This document shows positions 34,584 to 43,943 of a DNA stretch of 64,000 bases, in pieces. The translations under genes were made by a program, and so were the position numbers. The notes under the pieces are model-generated. The model was not told where the DNA came from. It worked only from the letters and a program-made list of their open reading frames with translations, and did not search any database. Position 1 is the first letter of the stretch. Every line of letters starts with the position of its first letter. The stretch is from Planomicrobium sp. Y74 (lineage in GTDB: Bacteria > Bacillota > Bacilli > Bacillales_A > Planococcaceae). Location of the stretch: assembly GCF_003668635.1 (NCBI RefSeq), contig NZ_RCWH01000005.1:434001-498000 (forward strand). The letters are read 5' to 3'.

Positions 34584-35009
34584 GTCCAGACTCCAACGGC
34601 CAGCTCCTCGAGTCGTAAGCCATTCTGGCTGTGCGGCTGAAAAGACGCCGCTTCGCCAGATCGTCTTACGCTTGTCGGAGCTGAGCGGCCGTTTCCGCTT
34701 TTCTTGATTGTCCAGACTCCAACGGCCAGCTCCTCGAGTCGTAAGCCATTCTGGCTGTGCGGCTGAGATTTCCACTGCTGGTTCGTTTGAACTTATGGTG
34801 CTCCTGCATCGCTGCGCTAGCTTCGTCGCAAAGAGTCGGCCGAACTCCCTTCGCCCAACTCTTTGCTGAGCGGCCGTTTCCGCTTTTCGTTTTGTCCAGA
34901 CTCCGGCGGCCCAGCTCTTCGGGTCATAAGCCAGCCCAACTGTGCGGCCAAAGCCACTTCGTTGGTCTGTCTTATGCCTTTCAGAGCTAAACGGGCGCCT
35001 CCGCTTTTC
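34584..35009 (+). repeat. Structured intergenic repeat array F, three units
   Basis: Units at 34584-34703, 34710-34888 and 34894-35009. Unit 1 shows the fold best: AACGGCC/GGCCGTT, AGCTCC/GGAGCT, CGTAAG/CTTACG, TCTGGC/GCCAGA, GCGGC/GCCGC. Unit 2 is a chimera whose middle is replaced by another motif (GCATCGCTGCGCTAGCTTCG). Unit 3 uses CATAAG/CTTATG and CCAAC/GTTGG. The array fills the 509-bp gap between metX and the convergent gene at 35015, ending 5 nt from that gene's stop. Confidence 0.92.
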
Positions 35010-35014
35010 GTTAC

Positions 35015-35245
35015 TTAATCCTCATCTTTAATATCCACGTCATCCGGAATAGGGGTGGCTTTCCATTCTTCAAGCTGTTGTTTGGCGAGTTCCAGCTGTT
35101 GGAAATGCGTTTCGAACTGAGAGGTGTTGACCATGTATTGTTCTCCATCATGGACTGCTTTGATACGTCCTTCGAGTATATATCGATTAATTTGCTCTTG
35201 CGGCATGGATAAATAAGCAGCAGTTTCCGGGACTGTCATATACAT
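35015..35245 (-). CDS. Small helix-turn-helix (excisionase-like) DNA-binding protein
   Basis: 76 residues. VPETAAYLSMPQEQINRYILEGRIKAV is the MerR/excisionase-type helix-turn-helix with wing (residues 4-30), followed by a helix of LELAKQQLEEWK and an acidic tail. No integrase or other mobile gene lies nearby, so it is more likely a small regulator than a phage excisionase. RBS GAGGAGGCG. Function unknown. Confidence 0.75.
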   Translation of the reverse strand: MYMTVPETAAYLSMPQEQINRYILEGRIKAVHDGEQYMVNTSQFETHFQQLELAKQQLEEWKATPIPDDVDIKDED

Positions 35246-35353
35246 AAGATCGCCTCCTCTTTTTCTTTTATTATAATCGCTGAAGAGCAGTATCTCAAAC
35301 GATTGAAATAATGGTATGGTTATTGATATAACTGGGAATTCGAGGTGCAGAAT

Positions 35354-36238
35354 ATGAATGCGACACCATATTTAATGGTGCTGCTTGCTGCGATGCTTTG
35401 GGGCACGACCGGCACAGCACAAAATTTCATTTCAGGAGAAGCGCATCCGCTGACAATCGGTGCATTCCGTTTGATGATAGGCGGTTTTTCCCTGCTTCTT
35501 TTCACAATAATAACCAAAAGTTTAGTTATTCGTAACGTTTCCTGGCAGGCTGTCCTCATTTCAGCGGCAAGTATGGCGCTGTTCCAGCCGTTGTTTTTTT
35601 CTTCCGTACAATTGACCGGCATCGCTATCGGTACTGTTGTGGCCATCGGCAGTGCTCCTGTCCTGGCAGGAATGATTGAATGGCTATTTTTGAAAAGACG
35701 ACCCGACCGTATTTGGATGGCAGCTACAATGATGTCGATCATCGGCTGTATTTTACTGTTCGCAAATAAAGGCGCGGCAGACGTTAATGTACTAGGTGTA
35801 GCAATGGCACTGGGGGCAGGACTTGCGTTTGCATTATATGCAATTGCCAGTAAAAGCGTTCTGGAATCGATGGAGGCAGTGCCGGCGGTCGCACTGATCT
35901 TCTCTATAGCAGCTGTTTTCCTGATTCCATCTCTATTCTTTTTTGACATTTCCTTTATCCTGATTCCCGCCGATGCCGGAATTATTCTCTATCTGGGATT
36001 TGCTACGACCAGCCTGGCTTACATTTTATTCTCAAGAGGCTTAAAGAAAATCCCTTCATCATCAGCAGTCACCTTATCGCTGGCAGAACCGCTTACCGCT
36101 TCGATACTCGGTGTGCTGGTGGTTGGCGAAGTACTGAGCGGACTCTCATGGGCCGGCGTCGTTTTATTGCTGGGCGGAATATTGGTCCTGACGATGGGCA
36201 AAAAAAGAAAAACTGAAGACAATTATGAGCTTTCTTAA
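35354..36238 (+). CDS. EamA (DMT) family transporter
   Basis: 294 residues, ten predicted helices in two EamA repeats (LLAAMLWGTTGTAQNFISGE at the start of the first, LGAGLAFALYAIASKSVLE starting the second, and SLAEPLTASILGVLVVGE near the end). Drug/metabolite transporter superfamily; the substrate is not deducible. The ATG at 35354 is preferred because GAGGTG lies 7 nt upstream; an upstream GTG overlaps this site. Confidence 0.87.
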   Translation: MNATPYLMVLLAAMLWGTTGTAQNFISGEAHPLTIGAFRLMIGGFSLLLFTIITKSLVIRNVSWQAVLISAASMALFQPLFFSSVQLTGIAIGTVVAIGSAPVLAGMIEWLFLKRRPDRIWMAATMMSIIGCILLFANKGAADVNVLGVAMALGAGLAFALYAIASKSVLESMEAVPAVALIFSIAAVFLIPSLFFFDISFILIPADAGIILYLGFATTSLAYILFSRGLKKIPSSSAVTLSLAEPLTASILGVLVVGEVLSGLSWAGVVLLLGGILVLTMGKKRKTEDNYELS

Positions 36239-36293
36239 TGAATGACAAATTATCATTTTTTAATTTTATGGGGCTATGGAGAAATTTTTCTTT

Positions 36294-36451
36294 GTCCAGA
36301 CTCCAGCGGCCGAGCATAGAGCACTGAATAATTTATCGCTCTTCAATGCTGCTCCTAGCTTCGAGACATGAAAGTACGTTGCATCGCTGCGCTGCTTCGT
36401 CGCAAAGAGGTGGTCCAAAAAGGTTTTGACCACCTCTTGCTTGCGCTTTTC
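36294..36451 (+). repeat. Structured intergenic repeat G with exchanged middle
   Basis: Fixed ends (GTCCAGACTCCAGCGGCC, TTGCGCTTTTC) but a different interior: the motif CTAGCTTCGAGACATGAAA, and a perfect hairpin AAGAGGTGGTC / GACCACCTCTT (about 36404-36440). It lies between the EamA gene and the two-component system, 296-bp gap, both genes on the plus strand. Confidence 0.82.
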
Positions 36452-36534
36452 TTAAGAATTTCTTCACTTTTATCCTAGTATCGGCTTAAGATTTTATCCT
36501 TATGATGAATATAGTGAGAAAAGAGGGAGATTGT

Positions 36535-37227
36535 ATGAGTCAATTTACTGTATTAGTGACTGATGATGATCAGGATATTCGGGACGGCATTGAGATTTAC
36601 TTGAAAAACGAGGGATACCGGGTGCTGAAAGCCGAAAATGGGCAAAAGGCGATTGAGCTGCTGGAATCCAACGAAGTGCATGTCATTATTCTCGATATTA
36701 TGATGCCGAAGCTGGATGGAATTTCAGCCACATTCAAAATACGCGAACAGCGTAATATCCCCATCATTATGCTCAGTGCGAAAGCGGAGGATTCAGATAA
36801 GATACACGGATTATCGGTTGGGGCTGACGATTATGTTACAAAACCATTCCATCCGATGGAGCTGGTGGCGAGAGTCAAATCTCAACTAAGACGTTACGTG
36901 AGTCTTGGCACTTACCAGGATAAATCACAGCGTATTGAAATCGATGGCCTCGTTTTGGATTCGGACGCGAAAGAAGTACTGCTTCACGGAGATCCGGTGA
37001 AATTGACGCCAATTGAATTCAAAATCACTGAGCTGTTGATGGTGAATGCAGGACGAGTTTTCTCTATCCGCGACATTTACGAGAGAGTATGGAATGAACC
37101 GGCATATAATGCGGAAAATATCGTCGCTGTCCATATAAGGAAAATCCGCGAAAAAATAGAGACAGATCCAAAGAATCCAAGATATCTGAAGGTGGTGTGG
37201 GGCATTGGCTACAAAATTGAAAAATGA
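36535..37227 (+). CDS. OmpR/PhoB-type response regulator
   Basis: 230 residues from the ATG at 36535 (AGAGGGAG upstream). Receiver: acidic pair TDDDQD, phospho-acceptor Asp54 in IILDIMMPK, LSAKAED and the Lys in VTKPFHPMEL. The C-terminal winged helix has LTPIEFKITELLM and the wing VHIRKIREKIE...VVWGIGYKIEK. Cognate histidine kinase follows at 37368. The signal and targets are unknown. The 3' end overlaps the start of a short membrane ORF. Confidence 0.92.
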   Translation: MSQFTVLVTDDDQDIRDGIEIYLKNEGYRVLKAENGQKAIELLESNEVHVIILDIMMPKLDGISATFKIREQRNIPIIMLSAKAEDSDKIHGLSVGADDYVTKPFHPMELVARVKSQLRRYVSLGTYQDKSQRIEIDGLVLDSDAKEVLLHGDPVKLTPIEFKITELLMVNAGRVFSIRDIYERVWNEPAYNAENIVAVHIRKIREKIETDPKNPRYLKVVWGIGYKIEK

Positions 37228-37366
37228 CCTATGGTCGATTATTGCCGTGATGATAGCATTGTTTACGCTTCTTTATTGTTTATCGTTCTTTGCGGAAATC
37301 GTTTTTAATAGTCCTGCGATAGAATTACTGGCATCACTTCGAACGGTGTCCAAAGGGGAAATTTAA
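37205..37366 (+). CDS. Predicted small membrane protein between response regulator and kinase
   Basis: 53 codons starting with TTG at 37205, overlapping the response regulator gene by 23 bp in another frame and ending 1 nt before the kinase ATG. It encodes a charged N terminus, one hydrophobic stretch (SIIAVMIALFTLLYCLSFFA) and a short polar tail. GGTGG lies roughly 10 nt upstream of the TTG. The tight packing and clear single-span profile support a real gene, but TTG and the weak site leave doubt. It may modulate the neighbouring kinase (inference). Confidence 0.5.
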   Translation: MATKLKNDLWSIIAVMIALFTLLYCLSFFAEIVFNSPAIELLASLRTVSKGEI

Positions 37367-37367
37367 A

Positions 37368-39521
37368 ATGAAGAAATGGCTTTGGCTAACAACCTTATCA
37401 ATCGTGTTGATCAGTATTTTCAGCGTAATGGAATTGGGCCCGAAATATTTCGGGAAATCTTATCTGGAGACTGCTGAGTTTAAAGAAGAATACAATCACT
37501 ATGTCAACCGGCTGATTGTTACTGAGTTGGACCCTCCAAAAGCGGAAACTGAGTTCACAGTATCGATGGAAGAAATAGAAGAATATCGGACTAGATACGG
37601 CACATTGGCTGAGCAGATTCAAAGCATTCAGGATCAATATAATCCGGATATAGAGTCCGCGCGCGAAAGTGAAAATGACAGTCTGCTGGAAATACTGACA
37701 GAAGAACGTGATGGCAAAATACAGGCGATCCGCGACAATTTTGCGGATGATGAAACTGTCAGGCAAAAGATCCTTGAAGACAAACAACGGGCTGCTAAAG
37801 TTGCAGTCAATGGAATATTAACCGAAGAAGGAAGCTTCAATTCGCAGTTTCCCTATTATGTTTACGATTTAACCAATATTGAGACTGGTGAAAATTTCAA
37901 AAAAGGAGAGATGAGCAGCCGCCCGTTTTATGAGAAGAAATATACAAACGCTGCGCCGCTTCATTTCAGTGGTGAAGAACTGTATTATTCGAATTACAAT
38001 AATACGGAAATGGTGATTCCTGCCTCAGATGCTGAATTTAAAGGAATCGTCCAGATTGATCGTTCTCTTCTTGCTGCAAGCGACCGGGGCGCTGATATCG
38101 TAGGACATGAATATATCAAGAACACTTTGTATCTTTTGGGAGCTATGGCGATTGCGGGCATAGTGCTCCTGTTTACAAAGTTGAAATTTGAACAAGACGC
38201 ATTTTTGAAAACGCCTTTATACAGGAAATGGTCGGCATGGCCGCTGGAAATAAAACTGGGACTTTTCGCAATCACCCTATTTTTTGCCTTGCCTTTTGGA
38301 GTGGCAAACTCGTTAAGGGTAATGGAATACACCATCTATGACGGCCTCGCTTCTTTTATCTGGAACACTATAAAGAACTTCGGGATTAATGCTGTGGTCC
38401 TGGGATTGCTCATTCTTCAGGGAATCTGGCTCTACGCCTACTACAATAAATCGGATAAGTTGGTGGATGATTTCAGAAACAGTTATTTACAACGTTCACT
38501 GCAGCTGTCACGATATGCATTTTTGAAAAAATCGATTGGTGTCCAAATGCTGATTTTATTGATTGTAGTATTCTTCTGGGGAGCAGGAACAATGCTGTTG
38601 TTCATGGTTCCAGAAGCGATACTTATATGGGTGCCGGCGACTCTTTTCATCGGACTGCCGGTATTGCTGTTCATGATGAAACGTTTTGGCTATTTAAATG
38701 TACTCATGAACAGCACGCAGGCAATTGCTGACGGCAGCTTAAATGAACTGATTCCTGTTAAAGGGAAGTCGCCTCTTGCACACCATGCCATTCAGCTTAA
38801 CCGGCTGAAGGAAGGGGTTCGCCATTCAGTGTCAGAGCAGGCAAAAAGTGAACGGCTGAAAACGGAATTGATTACGAACGTCAGCCATGACCTGCGGACT
38901 CCACTGACATCCATCATTACCTATACGGACTTGATGAAAACACCAGACCTTTCCACAGAAGACCGGATGACGTATGCTGATATTCTGGATAGAAAATCAC
39001 AGCGATTAAAAACATTGATCGAAGATCTTTTCGAAGTCTCCAAAATGGCGAGCGGAAATATGGAATTGCATCACCAGCGTGTCGATTTTACACAACTGAT
39101 GACTCAAGCGTTCGCTGAGCATGCAGAAGATATTTCTTCGTCAGGACTCGACTTCCGGATTTCAACACCGGAGCAGCCGGTTTATATTATGGCAGACGGC
39201 CAAAAATGGTGGCGCGTTTTGGACAATTTGATAATGAACGCCATCAAATATGCATTGCCGGGCACCAGGGTTTTTGCAAATTTGAAAGAAACGGACGGCC
39301 AGGCCGAATTTATAATGAAAAATATTACCCGCTTTGAATTGGGTGAGAACACAGATGAATTATTTGAACGCTTCAAACGGGGAGACGTGGCAAGGCAGAC
39401 AGAGGGTTCAGGTCTGGGGCTTGCTATCGCACAGTCAATTGTCGATTTGCATGGCGGCTCTATGAAAATTGAAGTGGACGGCGACTTATTTAAAGTCACT
39501 GTTTCATTGAGAAGTATATAA
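37368..39521 (+). CDS. Membrane sensor histidine kinase
   Basis: 717 residues, long for the class. A first membrane helix at 5-22 is followed by an extracytoplasmic domain of about 220 residues rich in charged helices (YRTRYGTLAEQIQSIQDQYN), then five or six further helices to about residue 440. HAMP-like linker, then HisKA with His507 in TNVSHDLRTPLTSII, N box NLIMNAIKYALPG and G2 box GSGLGLAIAQSIVDLHGG. It should phosphorylate the regulator at 36535. The multi-helix sensor part is unlike simple two-helix kinases; the stimulus is unknown. Confidence 0.9.
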   Translation: MKKWLWLTTLSIVLISIFSVMELGPKYFGKSYLETAEFKEEYNHYVNRLIVTELDPPKAETEFTVSMEEIEEYRTRYGTLAEQIQSIQDQYNPDIESARESENDSLLEILTEERDGKIQAIRDNFADDETVRQKILEDKQRAAKVAVNGILTEEGSFNSQFPYYVYDLTNIETGENFKKGEMSSRPFYEKKYTNAAPLHFSGEELYYSNYNNTEMVIPASDAEFKGIVQIDRSLLAASDRGADIVGHEYIKNTLYLLGAMAIAGIVLLFTKLKFEQDAFLKTPLYRKWSAWPLEIKLGLFAITLFFALPFGVANSLRVMEYTIYDGLASFIWNTIKNFGINAVVLGLLILQGIWLYAYYNKSDKLVDDFRNSYLQRSLQLSRYAFLKKSIGVQMLILLIVVFFWGAGTMLLFMVPEAILIWVPATLFIGLPVLLFMMKRFGYLNVLMNSTQAIADGSLNELIPVKGKSPLAHHAIQLNRLKEGVRHSVSEQAKSERLKTELITNVSHDLRTPLTSIITYTDLMKTPDLSTEDRMTYADILDRKSQRLKTLIEDLFEVSKMASGNMELHHQRVDFTQLMTQAFAEHAEDISSSGLDFRISTPEQPVYIMADGQKWWRVLDNLIMNAIKYALPGTRVFANLKETDGQAEFIMKNITRFELGENTDELFERFKRGDVARQTEGSGLGLAIAQSIVDLHGGSMKIEVDGDLFKVTVSLRSI

Positions 39522-39658
39522 AAAGAAGCAGGGAAGGCTGTGTCCGAATGGACATGGCCTTTTTCTGTTTCATCTATATAAAAGGATATGAGGTTTTGAA
39601 TAAGCAGAGCAAGGGGATAGGAGTTAAGAACACAATAAATTTGAATGGGGGACGACAT

Positions 39659-41407
39659 ATGGATACCAGCGGTTACTTCAATAATTTCATGAACGCGCTT
39701 CCCGAAATTCTCTTGGCAATTCTTGTACTTATTATTGGTTATATTGTAGCCAAGTTGGTGGAGAAAGCGGTTTATAAATTATTGGACAACACTAAGCTCG
39801 ATGAAAAAGCGGGCATGTCACAGCAGAAATACAGCCTGTCTAAAATCATCAGCAAAATCATATTCGTACTGATTTTGCTTTTCGCAGTGGCATTATTCTT
39901 CAACATTCTGAACCTTGGGGCAATCGGGGCGCCTTTCCTGGGCATCTTCGATAATTTATCCGGAGCATTCCTGAGTATCCTGAAAGCTGGTCTGATTCTT
40001 TTACTGGCGTGGGTTCTTGCAACAGTTGTAAAACGCCTGATTTTAGTAGCGGGCAGAAAATTCGATTTTGGAAAAGTCACCAAAAAGACCGGTGCTTCCA
40101 AAAAGGACACGGTGAAATGGACAGAAACGGCAGCCAACATCGCATTTTATCTGATTCTGCTGTTATTCTTGCCAGCAGTCCTGAGTGCGTTGAATATCGA
40201 CGGCCTTAGTGAGCCGTTCTCGAACATGCTAGCCAGCGTCTTGAATTTCATACCGAAACTGATTGCAGCGGCAGTCATCTTTGCAATCGGATGGATTGCA
40301 GCGACTATCGTTAAAAAGATCCTTTCAAAATTCCTGGAATCGATCGGAACGGATCGTTTGGCTGCAAAATTGAAGATTTCACAGTTCTTCAGCGGCACAA
40401 GTGTTTCGAATGTCATTGGTATCGTTGCCTTTATCCTTATTATGCTGCCTGTGACGATTGCTGCACTTGAAGTTCTTGCTTTACGCGGAATTTCCGAACC
40501 GGCAATTGCCATGCTTAATGACATCCTGACAATGATTCCGAATATTATTGTAGCGATTCTCCTGATTTTGGCAGGGGTTATCATTGGTCGATGGGTGAAA
40601 GATTTCGTCATTCAACTTATGAAGAATTTGGGTGTTGACTCACTTACTGAAAAAATGGGGATCAATAAAACCGCAGATCCAGACACAGATCCTTCTGTTT
40701 ATTCACTTGCCAGAATAATCGGCGTGGTGGCACAGGTATTGATCGTCCTGCTATTCACAGTTGAAGCACTTCAATTATTAAATCTTGAGTTTATGGTTTC
40801 CTTGGCGAGCGGAATTTTTGCTTACATTCCTGCTGTCATCGCGGCCCTGGTAATCCTGGCTGTCGGTTTTTGGCTGGCTAATCTTGCTGAAGATTTTATT
40901 GGCAGTGTATTCAAAAAGTCTTCTGGTGGCCCTCATGTACTTCGCCATGTTGCAAAATATGCAATTTTGGCATTCGCATTCTTCATGGCTCTTGACCAAT
41001 TGGGCATCGCGGCTTCAATCATCAATTCAGCCTTTATCCTGATTCTTGGTGGAGCAGCCCTGGCGTTCGGTCTTGCTTTCGGACTAGGTGGCAAAGAACA
41101 TGCATCGAGATATTTGGACCGCATGGAAAATAGCCTGAAAGATACCAAAGTGGACCAGGAACAATGGGAGGAGAAAAAAAGGGAGCAGGAAGCCAAAAAA
41201 GTAGGCTTGGCTAAAGAAGCAAAAGCGGCGACTGACCCGATCGTAGAAAAACCTTCTCCTGATGAAAGGTATCCTTATGAAGGGACTGCAGGTACGCAAA
41301 ACAAAAAAGGCACGTCGACAGATTTGCCGAAAGATTTCAGCAAAGATGCACGTGATAAACGTACAGGTCGAAACCGCAACACGGACGATCCGTTCAAGAA
41401 TAAATAA
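39659..41407 (+). CDS. Mechanosensitive-channel-like protein with conserved TM-helix repeats
   Basis: 582 residues from the ATG at 39659 (GGGGGACG upstream). Four to five repeats of a TM-helix module: LPEILLAILVLIIGYIVAKL, FIPKLIAAAVIFAIGWIAA, MIPNIIVAILLILAGVIIG, YIPAVIAALVILAVGFWLAN, each followed by an amphipathic helix. The final membrane part, LGGAALAFGLAFGLGGKEH, resembles the MscS pore helix. The C-terminal 90 residues are a charged tail. It belongs to the small-conductance-like TM_helix family; channel activity is inferred. Confidence 0.82.
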   Translation: MDTSGYFNNFMNALPEILLAILVLIIGYIVAKLVEKAVYKLLDNTKLDEKAGMSQQKYSLSKIISKIIFVLILLFAVALFFNILNLGAIGAPFLGIFDNLSGAFLSILKAGLILLLAWVLATVVKRLILVAGRKFDFGKVTKKTGASKKDTVKWTETAANIAFYLILLLFLPAVLSALNIDGLSEPFSNMLASVLNFIPKLIAAAVIFAIGWIAATIVKKILSKFLESIGTDRLAAKLKISQFFSGTSVSNVIGIVAFILIMLPVTIAALEVLALRGISEPAIAMLNDILTMIPNIIVAILLILAGVIIGRWVKDFVIQLMKNLGVDSLTEKMGINKTADPDTDPSVYSLARIIGVVAQVLIVLLFTVEALQLLNLEFMVSLASGIFAYIPAVIAALVILAVGFWLANLAEDFIGSVFKKSSGGPHVLRHVAKYAILAFAFFMALDQLGIAASIINSAFILILGGAALAFGLAFGLGGKEHASRYLDRMENSLKDTKVDQEQWEEKKREQEAKKVGLAKEAKAATDPIVEKPSPDERYPYEGTAGTQNKKGTSTDLPKDFSKDARDKRTGRNRNTDDPFKNK

Positions 41408-41419
41408 GCAAAAAATGAA

Positions 41420-41446
41420 AAGGCGGCCGCGGCCGCCTTTTTTTGT
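41420..41446. terminator. Terminator after the channel-like gene
   Basis: AGGCGGCC-GC-GGCCGCCT followed by seven T. Confidence 0.88.
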
Positions 41447-41485
41447 GTATTCATTTTCATTTTGTTGTACTTTCGCTTTTCTAGT

Positions 41486-41525
41486 GTCCAGACTCCAACG
41501 GCCCATCTCTTCGCTGTCGCTTTTC
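41486..41525 (+). repeat. Miniature copy of the intergenic repeat (ends only)
   Basis: Only 40 bp: GTCCAGACTCCAACGGCC joined almost directly to TCGCTGTCGCTTTTC, with the middle missing. Another right-end remnant (TTTCGCTTTTCT) lies just before it. One base separates it from the liaR stop codon. Confidence 0.8.
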
Positions 41526-41526
41526 T

Positions 41527-42162
41527 CTATTCAGGTGGAGCCACCAGTTTATGCTGGAAGGCATAAATGACCGCCTGCGTCCGGTCATGCACCTCCAGCT
41601 TGGACAGCAGATTGCTGACATGAGATTTCACTGTCTTTAAAGCTATGTAGAGCTCGTCGGCAATTTCCTGGTTCGTATAGCCATGGGCGAGCAGCAGAAG
41701 AATCTCCATTTCCCGTTCGGTTAAATCTTCATGCAGCACCCGTTCATGGCGCATTTGTTTCATCATTTTACTCATCACTTCCGGTTCCAACACCGGGGTG
41801 CCATTCATCGTTTCACGGATCGAGTCGGCAATCCGCGAAGCTTTTGAGGTTTTCAGGATATAACTGACTGCACCCGCTTTCAGTGCAGGATATACTTTGT
41901 CGTCATCAAGAAAACTGGTGACGATCATAATTTTCGCTTCGGGCCATTCACGGATGATTGCGTCTGTCGCCTCTGCACCATTCATGACCGGCATGACCAT
42001 GTCCATCAGAATTACATCCGGCCGTAACTCGAGTGCCATTTTAACAGCTTCTTCGCCATTCGCCGCTTCACCGGCAACTTTCATATCTTCCTGTGCCTGC
42101 AAATAAGCGGATACACCGATTCGAACCATTTCGTGGTCGTCAACTAATAGAATTCGTATCAT
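41527..42162 (-). CDS. liaR: LiaR/VraR-type response regulator
   Basis: 211 residues from the ATG at 42162 (AAGGAAG upstream). NarL-type: receiver with Asp54 in VILMDMVMPVMNG and Lys in SYILKTSKAS; C-terminal LuxR helix-turn-helix LTEREMEILLLLAHGYTNQEIADEL and KTVKSHVSNLLSKL. The length equals LiaR. It overlaps liaS by 23 bp and ends the lia operon. It activates the cell-envelope stress response, normally including its own operon. Confidence 0.93.
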   Translation of the reverse strand: MIRILLVDDHEMVRIGVSAYLQAQEDMKVAGEAANGEEAVKMALELRPDVILMDMVMPVMNGAEATDAIIREWPEAKIMIVTSFLDDDKVYPALKAGAVSYILKTSKASRIADSIRETMNGTPVLEPEVMSKMMKQMRHERVLHEDLTEREMEILLLLAHGYTNQEIADELYIALKTVKSHVSNLLSKLEVHDRTQAVIYAFQHKLVAPPE

Positions 42163-43183
42163 CCGGAATCTTCCTTTCAATCGGTACTTTAACTTCAACA
42201 ATGGTTCCCTCGGAAGGAACCGATACAATTTTACTTGTGGCACCGATTTCGATGGCACGCTCTTCGATATGCTTCAAACCATAGGAAGTGGATTTCGATT
42301 GCTCACTTTCAAAACCGATGCCGTTGTCCTGAATGCGTAAAATGGCAAAATTATCCCGCTCTATAAAAAGAATGTGGACTTCGGTGGCTTTGGAATGTCG
42401 CAATGTATTCGATAATGTCTCCTGGGCGATGCGGAAAAGGTGGTCCTCCGCACCTTTTTGCAGAGATACCTCTTCAAGTTTATGTTCAATCGTAAAATAG
42501 ACTTTTTCTTTCAATTCGGACACCAGTTCAAACAAGCCCTGGCGCAAACTTTTGTCATGCAGGGCAGCCGGACGCAAATGAAGAAGTAAAGCACGCATCT
42601 CCAATTGTGCCTGCTGCACCATCTTTTCGGTCTGCAACAGTCCGGGCGATACTTGTTTGCCTTCAGTCATGGAAGACAATAGCATGGAAGCTGCGAATAA
42701 TTGCTGGGAAACCGAGTCATGCAATTCCCGTGCCAGCCGCTGGCGTTCCATAACGAGACGTTCCTGGATAATCTGGTCCTGAGTTTCAGCCCGCTCGTTG
42801 GCAATCCGCGCCAGGCTTTTGCGCTGGGACTCCAATAATTTTTGGAGTTTTAGAATGGATACGGAAAGTTGCGGCGGCAAAGTTTTCATTTGCGCAGCTT
42901 CGATGACAGTTTGGTCTTCGTTGCGCAGAAGAGCCTGGAATATCTCTTCGATATCCTGAACTTTCGAACGCGATAAAGACTCGGTCCACCAGGAAATTCC
43001 CGCAGACAGAGCCACCATTAAAACGAAGAGCCAGACACCAAATGGAAGCCCGGCCACAAAGTCTTCCCAAAGGACTGACCAGGTATTAACAGCAGGAAGC
43101 CCTAAAAGAGCAAGTAAAATACTGAAGATGATTGAGGCGAACAAAGCCATGAAAAATAAACTGCGCGGCAGAATCTGTCTCAT
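42140..43183 (-). CDS. liaS: LiaS/VraS-type sensor histidine kinase
   Basis: 347 residues. Two N-terminal helices (FFMALFASIIFSILLALLG and VWLFVLMVALSAGISWW) flank a short external loop, the intramembrane-sensing design. HisKA_3 with His155 in LARELHDSVSQQLFAAS, and an HATPase domain with IAQETLSNTLRHSKA and QDNGIGFE. It overlaps liaF by 4 bp (ATGA) and liaR by 23 bp. GAGGTG precedes the ATG. In B. subtilis LiaF holds LiaS inactive until lipid-II-cycle stress occurs. Confidence 0.94.
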   Translation of the reverse strand: MRQILPRSLFFMALFASIIFSILLALLGLPAVNTWSVLWEDFVAGLPFGVWLFVLMVALSAGISWWTESLSRSKVQDIEEIFQALLRNEDQTVIEAAQMKTLPPQLSVSILKLQKLLESQRKSLARIANERAETQDQIIQERLVMERQRLARELHDSVSQQLFAASMLLSSMTEGKQVSPGLLQTEKMVQQAQLEMRALLLHLRPAALHDKSLRQGLFELVSELKEKVYFTIEHKLEEVSLQKGAEDHLFRIAQETLSNTLRHSKATEVHILFIERDNFAILRIQDNGIGFESEQSKSTSYGLKHIEERAIEIGATSKIVSVPSEGTIVEVKVPIERKIPDDTNSIS

Positions 43184-43878
43184 CGGCGAATCACCTCGAC
43201 ATCCCCCATCCAGGTGGTGACAGAAACGATCAATTCCGTTTTCACGTCTTCCACATGTTCGTAGCCGTCCTGAGTATGGACAGAGCCATACCAGACCCGT
43301 TGCTTGTCACCGTTGAAAAAACGGGCATCCCCAAAAACAGTCGAGTAATACACCCGCACCGGCACTTCATAGGGAACGATTAAACGGACCCTGCCAAAAC
43401 CCTGGCGAATCGAAACCAGGGAAGTTTTCTTCGGTAAGACGGTTTGCGTTGCATCAATCAGCAGATCACCGATAAAACCCTGTACATGGATATCTTTCCA
43501 TTCATAGGATTCAATGGGCGTAGCCTGCGCTGAAAAGAATTTATTTTGAATCAACCCTTGATCAACCGGTCCTTTCATCGGTACGTCCTGCTGCCATTCT
43601 TCACCTTTCCAAAGGCGGACCAGAAGGTACACGGCTGCTGCCAAAATGAACAGGCGCAGGCTCCACATGGAGAGAATCGAAATGCCGATCAGGATAAAAC
43701 CGGTCCAGAAATAGGATTTACGATGTTTAGGGCTATTCTTATTGCCGTGATAGATAAGTCCGATGCCAAGAAGAACCAAAAACACACTGCCATTTCCAAA
43801 AAAAGCAGCTTCTACGAATATGAGAAATAATGCGCTCAAGGCAAAAAATGCCTGTCTGTTGGTTGAGAAATAATTCAT
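43180..43878 (-). CDS. liaF: LiaF-type negative regulator of the envelope stress response
   Basis: 232 residues. Four short helices in the first 95 residues (LIFVEAAFFGNGSVFLVLLG onward), followed by a soluble beta-rich domain with IQGF-like repeats: VQGFIGDLLIDATQTVLP and SIRQGFGRVRLIVPYEVPV, matching the DUF2154/LiaF C terminus. It restrains LiaS. RBS GGAGGCAAAAAC. Position directly upstream of liaS is conserved across Firmicutes. Confidence 0.92.
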   Translation of the reverse strand: MNYFSTNRQAFFALSALFLIFVEAAFFGNGSVFLVLLGIGLIYHGNKNSPKHRKSYFWTGFILIGISILSMWSLRLFILAAAVYLLVRLWKGEEWQQDVPMKGPVDQGLIQNKFFSAQATPIESYEWKDIHVQGFIGDLLIDATQTVLPKKTSLVSIRQGFGRVRLIVPYEVPVRVYYSTVFGDARFFNGDKQRVWYGSVHTQDGYEHVEDVKTELIVSVTTWMGDVEVIRR

Positions 43879-43943
43879 CGCAGTTTTTGCCTCCTTCTTT
43901 GCAGCAGAAAAGTAAGAGGGGAATGTATCCCTCTTACTCTAGC

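Noticed and set aside
35015-35245. Phage excisionase indicating a prophage or integrative element
   Set aside because: Only the helix-turn-helix fold is shared; no integrase, attachment repeats or phage genes are present.
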